10,163 bases of DNA from Desulfobacterales bacterium. Lineage in GTDB: Bacteria; Desulfobacterota; Desulfobacteria; Desulfobacterales; Desulfobacteraceae. Below, piece after piece: positions 5,868-10,163 of this stretch. Location of the stretch: the NCBI GenBank assembly GCA_022361135.1, contig JAKSBM010000389.1, positions 1 through 10,163 of the forward strand. The letters run 5' to 3'. Numbering within the stretch: position 1 is the stretch's first letter; the number at the start of each line of letters is the position of its first letter. The position numbers and the translations under genes were made by a program. The notes under the pieces were generated by a model. The model did not search any database, was not told where the DNA came from, and saw only the letters and a list, made by a program, of their open reading frames with translations.

Positions 5868-8800
5868 GTTTTTTCCTCGTCCCAGCAGATGGCGGATATT
5901 TCAGATTCAAAGTGTTTCAGTTCAAGTTCCAGGGCGCTGAACAGGGGCCTGGCCGATTCCGGTTCCTTGGATCGGCACAGGGATTCGGCATCCCGGGCCA
6001 CGGCCATGAAGCCATGGGCCTCAATGTAGGAGGCGCCCCCCTTGAGGGCATGGAAGTTGGATGCGGCCTCCTGCCAGGATTCTTCCTCAAGGGCCTGGGC
6101 AATGGCAGGCAGCATTTTATGGGCCTGGAGGATGAATTCGTCCAGGATCATTTTCAGGACGCCCTGGTCCCCGTCATATCGTTTCAGGGCGGCCCCATGG
6201 TCAAATACCGTTGTTTGTGGCGCTTCCTCCAGGGCATCCTCCCCGGGATAATCAACCTGGGGGGGAATCCATTTTTTCAGAACCTCAATCAGTTTTTCCC
6301 GGCGGATGGGTTTGCTGATGTAGGCATCCATGCCCGCTTCCAGGCAGGTGTCCATGTCCCCGGCCAGGGCGTTGGCCGTGAGTGCCACGATGGGGGTATG
6401 GCGAAGCCCCTTTCTCTGGGTGGCTTCCCAATTTCGGATTTTCCGGGTGGCTTCCAGCCCGTCCATGAGGGGCATTTGTACATCCATGAGGACCAGGTCG
6501 TAGTCCTTGGCCCGAACCATTTCCACGGCCTGGTTTCCATTTTCCGCCAGGTCGATACCGGAAATACCGATCTGCCTGAGGATTTCCCGGGCAGCCAATT
6601 GGTTGATGGGGTTGTCTTCGGCCAGGAGCAATTTGATACCTTTGCCGTCCAGGGCCACGGGGGAGGGGGGGGAAGCCGCCTTGGGGCGAAGGTGTTCCGG
6701 GGTGATCAATTCACCGGATTGGTCGGTGACGGCAATTCCCAGGATGGCCATGAGGGTGTGGGTACCGGCGGGTTTGGGGATGAAACCGGTGAAGCCCTGG
6801 GCCTGGATGATTTCCTTTTGGGCCAGCAATTGCCGGGGGCCGGAAATGATCAAACGGGTCTGGCTCAGATGGGGTTTGGAGCGGACCAGGGTGGCAAATT
6901 CCCTGGCCTCCATTTCCGGCATGGAATGGGCAATGACGGCCAGGTCAAAGGCGGCGCCCTTCTGGTGGGCCATCTCAAGGGCATTGAGGGCCTGTAATGG
7001 GGTTTGGACCGCCTGGTTGGGGACATCGTAATAGGTCAGGGGGCGGCAGATGGCATCCCGGGCCGTGGGGTTGTGATCCAGGACCAGGACCCGGTGGAAG
7101 TGGAGGAATTCCAGGCCGGGCAGGGCCAGGTCGATGCCCTCGGCCGTGGGCAGATCCAGGTGGAGGCTGAACACCGCCCCCTGGCCCGGGTGGGACGCCA
7201 CGGTGATGCTGCGCTGCATCAACCGGGACAATTGACGGCATATGGCCAGGCCCAGGCCGGTGCCGCCGAATTTCCGGGTGGTGGAGGTGTCGGCCTGGGT
7301 GAAATAATCAAAGATCTGTTCCTGTTTTTCTTCGGGGATGCCGATGCCCGTATCTTCCACCTGGATGATGATTTCCGCCCGGCTTTGGGTACGCTTCTTT
7401 AAATCCGCCCGCACGTGGACATGGCCCTGGCGGGTGAATTTGAAGGCGTTGGAGAGGAGATTGTCCAGGATTTGCTTCAGCCGCAGGCTGTCCCCCATGA
7501 CCGTGTTGGGGATCAGGGGATCCACGTTGAGGATGAGTTCCAGATTTTTTTCTTCGGCCTGGGCCGTGAAGGGCTTGATCAAGCGTTCCAGCTCATGCTC
7601 CAGATGGATGGGCTTGGACTCCAGATCCAGCATACCGGCTTCGATTTTGGAAAAATCCAGGATGTCGTTGATGATGGTGAGCAGGGATTCCATGGAAATC
7701 ATGGCCATTTCCACATAATCCCGCTGTTTGGTATCCAGCCGGGTTTGTTCCAACAGGCTGAGCATGCCCATGGCCCCGTTCAGGGGGGTCCGGATTTCAT
7801 GGCTCATATTTGCCAGGAATTCACTTTTGGCCTGGTTGGCACTTTCCGCGGCTTCCTTGGATTCCTCCAGGGCCTGGAGGGTTTCTTTTCTGGAGGAAAT
7901 ATCCCGGCAGACGGCGACTATTTTGGGTTGGCCCTTGAGTTCGATGGTTTTGGCGCTGGTTTCCACCGGGGTGATTTTCCCCTGGGTGTTGATGAGGTCG
8001 ATGTCCAGGTGATCCAATCCACCGGTTTCAATGCATCGGGCGATTTCCTCCTGGAGGCGCAACCGGTCCCTGGGATAGGTCCATTCCAGAATGGAGCGGC
8101 CCTGGATTTCCTCCAGCTGCCGGAATCCGCTGAGGCGGACATATTCCGGGTTGGCTTCTTCCACACAGCCGTCCATGCTGAGGATCACCACCCCGGCCTG
8201 GCTGGCGCTGACCACGGCGGCCAATTGGTCCTTGCTGTCGCTGAGGGCCTGTTGTTCGGCCTTGCGCAGGGTTACGTCCCGTTTGATGACAATGTAGTCT
8301 TCCACCCGGCCGGCTGGATTTTTCACCGGTGTGATGGTCATCTCTTCCACATAGAAAGAGCCGTCTTTCCTTTTGTTGGTGATTTCGTGCTGCCAGACCT
8401 TTCCGGCGGTGACGGTTTCCCAGAGGGTTTTGTAGAATTCAGGACTGTGTTTTCCGGATTTGAGGATCCGGGGGTTTTTTCCGATGACCTCTTCTTTGGT
8501 GTATCCGGTCAGGGTTTCAAAGGCGGTATTGATCCAGATGACCTGGCCGGCCCGGTTAATGATGCCGATGGCGTCGGCTGCCGCCTCCAGGGCTTCTGAC
8601 TGGAGCACCAGCCGTTGTTCGGCCCGTGTTTTTTCCGTGATATCCGTGGAAAAGAAAACATAGCCGCTGAAATTTCCCCAGGCATCGGTGAGTGCGGTGA
8701 TGCGGGCATTGATGAGCCGGGTGTCCCCCTTGTTCCGGTATTTTAAATCAAAGGGAAATTCTCCCCCTTGTTTTGCGGCGTCCAGGGCCTGGAGCAGTTC

Positions 8801-9064
8801 CGACTCCTTGTGTTTTTTGATGATGCCCGATTCCAGAACGGTTTTACCCAATACTTCATGGGCTTCTTTATTGAATATTTTTTCCGCACCGGTGTTGAAT
8901 CGGGTGATGTTCAGGTCGGGATCCACGGAGATGATGGCCAGGGATTCCGAGTTTTGGAGGAGGAGATCCACCAGGGCATTTTTTTCCTGGAGGCCTTGTT
9001 CTGCCTTGAGCCTGGCTTTTTTTTCTTCCTTGAGCTGCTGTTGAAGTCTAATGATGTCGGTCAT
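5864..9064 (-). CDS. Cytosolic hybrid histidine kinase: 3 PAS-HisKA-HATPase-pseudoREC-REC-Hpt
   Basis: 1066 residues with no membrane segment, so a soluble sensor. A coiled coil covers residues 3-30. PAS domains lie at about 32-145, 150-270 ([21 protein letters not shown]) and 275-395. HisKA has phosphorylatable His422 in [10 protein letters not shown]. The ATPase domain shows the N box around Asn535/Asn539, DTGIGIP at 571-577 and GGTGLGL at 600-606. The first receiver (about 655-775) keeps Lys764 but has Ala712 where the phosphoacceptor Asp should be. The second (about 808-930) is complete with Asp861 in [10 protein letters not shown], Thr896 and Lys918. The C-terminal Hpt domain has His1005 in FHALKGGAS. 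The expected phosphate path is His422, Asp861, His1005, then the receiver of the overlapping downstream HD-GYP gene. The PAS ligand is unknown; no haem- or flavin-specific residue pattern stands out. AAGG lies 8 nt before the ATG. Confidence 0.96.
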   Translation of the reverse strand: MTDIIRLQQQLKEEKKARLKAEQGLQEKNALVDLLLQNSESLAIISVDPDLNITRFNTGAEKIFNKEAHEVLGKTVLESGIIKKHKESELLQALDAAKQGGEFPFDLKYRNKGDTRLINARITALTDAWGNFSGYVFFSTDITEKTRAEQRLVLQSEALEAAADAIGIINRAGQVIWINTAFETLTGYTKEEVIGKNPRILKSGKHSPEFYKTLWETVTAGKVWQHEITNKRKDGSFYVEEMTITPVKNPAGRVEDYIVIKRDVTLRKAEQQALSDSKDQLAAVVSASQAGVVILSMDGCVEEANPEYVRLSGFRQLEEIQGRSILEWTYPRDRLRLQEEIARCIETGGLDHLDIDLINTQGKITPVETSAKTIELKGQPKIVAVCRDISSRKETLQALEESKEAAESANQAKSEFLANMSHEIRTPLNGAMGMLSLLEQTRLDTKQRDYVEMAMISMESLLTIINDILDFSKIEAGMLDLESKPIHLEHELERLIKPFTAQAEEKNLELILNVDPLIPNTVMGDSLRLKQILDNLLSNAFKFTRQGHVHVRADLKKRTQSRAEIIIQVEDTGIGIPEEKQEQIFDYFTQADTSTTRKFGGTGLGLAICRQLSRLMQRSITVASHPGQGAVFSLHLDLPTAEGIDLALPGLEFLHFHRVLVLDHNPTARDAICRPLTYYDVPNQAVQTPLQALNALEMAHQKGAAFDLAVIAHSMPEMEAREFATLVRSKPHLSQTRLIISGPRQLLAQKEIIQAQGFTGFIPKPAGTHTLMAILGIAVTDQSGELITPEHLRPKAASPPSPVALDGKGIKLLLAEDNPINQLAAREILRQIGISGIDLAENGNQAVEMVRAKDYDLVLMDVQMPLMDGLEATRKIRNWEATQRKGLRHTPIVALTANALAGDMDTCLEAGMDAYISKPIRREKLIEVLKKWIPPQVDYPGEDALEEAPQTTVFDHGAALKRYDGDQGVLKMILDEFILQAHKMLPAIAQALEEESWQEAASNFHALKGGASYIEAHGFMAVARDAESLCRSKEPESARPLFSALELELKHFESEISAICWDEEKT

Positions 9065-9116
9065 ATGAACAACCTTAAGGGGTACCGGAGCCTTTCCATG
9101 TTCAGAAGCGCCTGTG

Positions 9117-9138
9117 CCATCCCCTATGAATGGGATGG
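9117..9138 (-). repeat. 7-bp hairpin in the leader of the hybrid kinase gene
   Basis: CCATCCC at 9117-9123 pairs perfectly with GGGATGG at 9132-9138 around an 8-nt loop, about 50 nt before the kinase start codon. A weak TTGAAA (9201-9196) with TAGATT (9177-9172), 18-bp spacing, could be the promoter and would place this hairpin in the mRNA leader. Confidence 0.35.
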
Positions 9139-9238
9139 GGGCGATAAACAGCCTCTATTAAAAAACAGGGTAATCTATCATTTTTTTTCCTATTTTTTCA
9201 AGGAAGATATGGGGGGATCGGTGAAAAGGGGTGATGGA

Positions 9239-9265
9239 TGGATGCCCCTGAAGGCAGGGCATCCA
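9239..9265 (-). terminator. Hairpin directly after the RibB-like gene, possible terminator
   Basis: TGGATGCCC at 9239-9247 pairs with GGGCATCCA at 9257-9265, a perfect 9-bp stem with a 9-nt loop, starting 12 bp past the stop codon of the RibB-like gene. The minus-strand sequence after the stem is pyrimidine-rich but has only a short T-run about 14 nt later, so it may act as a weak or Rho-assisted terminator or a 3'-end stabiliser. The plus strand has TTTTT 6 nt after the stem, but no plus-strand gene leads into it. Confidence 0.45.
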
Positions 9266-9277
9266 AGGGGTTTTTAT

Positions 9278-9919
9278 CTAACTGGCCCGGCTTGCTTCCC
9301 GGTTCAGTCGATTGGCCAGGTCTGCCATGGTGATGACCGGAATGTGTTGTTTCATTCCAAATTCAATGACCTGGGGCAGATCTGCCAAATTGCCGTTTCC
9401 AGTCAGGAGCTGGGAACAAACACCCAGGGGGGGGAGGTCGGCCCAAGCCATGAGCTGGAGGACGGCGTCCTGTATTTTGGGCGCCCGGGGGCTAAATGGG
9501 CTTTTGGATACGGCGGCAAATACATGGCCCGGGGTGGATATACTTCCAGCTTCTGCATTTGGGGCGGCCGCCGCCTGGATGGTGGCAAGTCGGTCCCCTG
9601 CCGATACGCCGCTGCCGATGTTCCGGCTTGCATCCATGGAGAACCGATTGGTGTTTTCATTTTCGCCCGGAGGCTGGGAAAATCCCAGGGCGATTGCCTT
9701 GGCTTCATCCATGCAGAGGGATATGAAGCCGGAACATTCCTTTATTAACAGGGCGGTTTGATCTTGGTTCAAGGAATCCGGGGTAAAGATCAGATACCCG
9801 GTGAAATCCGCAGCATCACCCTGGGTGATTAGAACGCCGTTGCCGTTGCGAAGCGAGATGACGGCCATTTTTACCCGATCTTCAGGACTGCCGAACTGAT
9901 CTAGTAGAGATTGATTCAT
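9278..9919 (-). CDS. RibB-like protein (DHBP synthase homologue) lacking catalytic residues
   Basis: 213 residues, close to the 217 of E. coli RibB (from memory), and colinear with it: MNQSLLDQFGSPEDRV at the start, GVLI...GYLIF at 28-45, SGVSAGDR at 103-110, PGHVF at 130-134 (His132), GVCSQLLT near 166-173 and PQVIEF at 182-187. RibB makes 3,4-dihydroxy-2-butanone 4-phosphate from ribulose 5-phosphate for riboflavin. Here the acidic loop, normally DDEDRENEGD, reads QGDAADFTGY at 33-42, so the positions of Arg37, Glu38, Glu40 and Asp42 are Ala, Asp, Thr and Tyr. The metal-binding His of the GHTEA motif is gone (region PKIQDA, 147-152), and the Glu of the CELT motif is Gln170. Catalysis by the known mechanism seems impossible, yet the fold-determining segments and open frame are kept, so this is a maintained pseudoenzyme rather than a decaying gene. 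AAGGAG lies 7 nt before the ATG. It stands alone, with no other rib gene nearby. Confidence 0.85.
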   Translation of the reverse strand: MNQSLLDQFGSPEDRVKMAVISLRNGNGVLITQGDAADFTGYLIFTPDSLNQDQTALLIKECSGFISLCMDEAKAIALGFSQPPGENENTNRFSMDASRNIGSGVSAGDRLATIQAAAAPNAEAGSISTPGHVFAAVSKSPFSPRAPKIQDAVLQLMAWADLPPLGVCSQLLTGNGNLADLPQVIEFGMKQHIPVITMADLANRLNREASRAS

Positions 9920-9926
9920 GACGAAA

Positions 9927-9932
9927 CTCCTT
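9927..9932 (-). promoter_or_regulatory. Strong ribosome binding site of the RibB-like gene
   Basis: AAGGAG on the minus strand is 7 nt before the ATG at 9919. It confirms the start and indicates that the degenerate gene is still set up for efficient translation. Confidence 0.75.
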
Positions 9933-9969
9933 GGAGAAATAGGGTTAAAGGCATTACAAACGAGAATTC

Positions 9970-9988
9970 GGGTGAGTTGATTTCACCC
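9970..9988 (-). repeat. Leader hairpin A upstream of the RibB-like gene
   Basis: GGGTGA (9970-9975) and TCACCC (9983-9988) form a perfect 6-bp stem with a 7-nt loop on either strand. It ends about 38 nt upstream of the AAGGAG ribosome site. It is the hairpin nearest the start codon of the three in this leader. Confidence 0.5.
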
Positions 9989-10034
9989 CCATCGAAGTGC
10001 TGTGGGCCTTCCGTTTATTGTGTGGATGGCCCTG

Positions 10035-10062
10035 GCCTGGATCGATGAAAAAAAGTCCAGGC
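10035..10062 (-). repeat. Leader hairpin B upstream of the RibB-like gene
   Basis: GCCTGGA (10035-10041) pairs perfectly with TCCAGGC (10056-10062), a 7-bp stem. The 14-nt loop holds a run of seven T on the transcribed minus strand, an unusual exposed U-tract. Confidence 0.5.
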
Positions 10063-10095
10063 GGAAATTGAATCGTGATTGAAACGGGAAACATG

Positions 10096-10114
10096 CGCCT
10101 TAAGCGAAAAGGCG
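10096..10114 (-). repeat. Leader hairpin C upstream of the RibB-like gene
   Basis: CGCCTT (10096-10101) pairs with AAGGCG (10109-10114) as a perfect 6-bp stem with a 7-nt loop. On the minus strand it begins about 9 nt after the predicted transcription start, so it would cap the 5' end of the mRNA. Confidence 0.5.
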
Positions 10115-10129
10115 GATAATTAGGAAATT

Positions 10130-10158
10130 ACGATACCCCAGCTTTGGCGCCCTGTCAA
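10130..10158 (-). promoter_or_regulatory. Sigma-70 promoter candidate for the RibB-like gene
   Basis: On the minus strand a perfect TTGACA (10158-10153) is followed after 17 bp by TATCGT (10135-10130; 4 of 6 consensus positions). Transcription would start near 10123, giving a leader of about 200 nt with the three hairpins. This is the best promoter match in the window. Confidence 0.55.
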
Positions 10159-10163
10159 ATTGC

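Noticed and set aside
5912..8599. Two long open plus-strand frames (361 aa at 5912-6997 and 394 aa at 7415-8599) opposite the kinase gene
   Set aside because: They are Gly/Phe/Val/Asp-rich mirror frames caused by the codon bias of the real kinase on the minus strand. They show no domain pattern and lack a good ribosome site.
9104..9119. Sigma-54 promoter before the kinase gene, from TGGCAC on the minus strand
   Set aside because: No GC dinucleotide occurs at the required spacing of 10 nt after the GG.
8768..9748. 326-aa plus-strand frame running from the kinase start across the gap into the RibB-like gene
   Set aside because: It is antisense to two genes with strong homology, crosses a hairpin and shows no recognisable domain.
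10066..10086. ATTGAAAC stretch resembling the end of a CRISPR repeat
   Set aside because: Only one such motif occurs, with no repeat-spacer periodicity and no cas gene in the window.
9920..10125. FMN riboswitch before the RibB-like gene, prompted by a CTTCGATGGGGGTGAAAT stretch on the minus strand
   Set aside because: Only a loose resemblance to the first conserved segment is present. The ACCGGCGGT segment and the later conserved blocks of the FMN element are absent.

Overview
The window looks like chromosomal DNA of an anaerobic, sulfate-reducing Desulfobacterales-type bacterium. This is inferred from moderately GC-rich codon use, multi-PAS hybrid kinases, an HD-GYP regulator, a PEP-CTERM-type CAAX protease and an acyl-CoA transferase beside a TetR regulator. 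No single marker fixes the taxon. I see no mobile element, CRISPR array, tRNA or rRNA.

Layout, left to right. (1) 1-1113, minus: the N-terminal 371 residues of an acetyl-CoA hydrolase/4-hydroxybutyrate CoA-transferase family protein, running off the left edge. (2) 1330-1956, plus: a TetR regulator, divergent from it across a 216-bp AT-rich region with a candidate promoter and repeats. (3) 1964-2518, minus: a small unknown protein with a recombinase-type helix-turn-helix tail, convergent with TetR. (4) 2891-4030, plus: a two-TM, long coiled-coil protein whose C-terminus resembles the RelE/ParE/HigB toxin fold. (5) 4046-4699, minus: a CPBP/CAAX-type membrane protease of the PEP-CTERM/exosortase-associated kind. 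(6) 4860-5867 and 5864-9064, minus: a translationally coupled two-gene signalling operon, with a 1066-residue cytosolic hybrid histidine kinase (3 PAS, HisKA, HATPase, degenerate receiver, true receiver, Hpt) followed by a receiver/HD-GYP cyclic-di-GMP phosphodiesterase. (7) 9278-9919, minus: a RibB-like protein that has lost nearly all catalytic residues, behind a roughly 200-nt leader with three hairpins and a good sigma-70 promoter at the right edge.

How the parts may work together. The kinase and HD-GYP protein form an evident phosphorelay, His422 to Asp861 to His1005 and then probably to Asp51 of the HD-GYP protein, converting a cytosolic PAS signal into cyclic-di-GMP breakdown. TetR probably controls itself and/or the divergent CoA-transferase gene. 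The other genes have no obvious pathway link to one another.

The most unusual points are three proteins of enzyme or toxin ancestry that appear repurposed: the RibB-like protein without its metal and acid residues, the RelE-like domain on a membrane coiled-coil protein, and the CoA-transferase with Gln where the family's catalytic Glu is expected. The structured leader of the RibB-like gene is the best candidate for an undescribed regulatory RNA.
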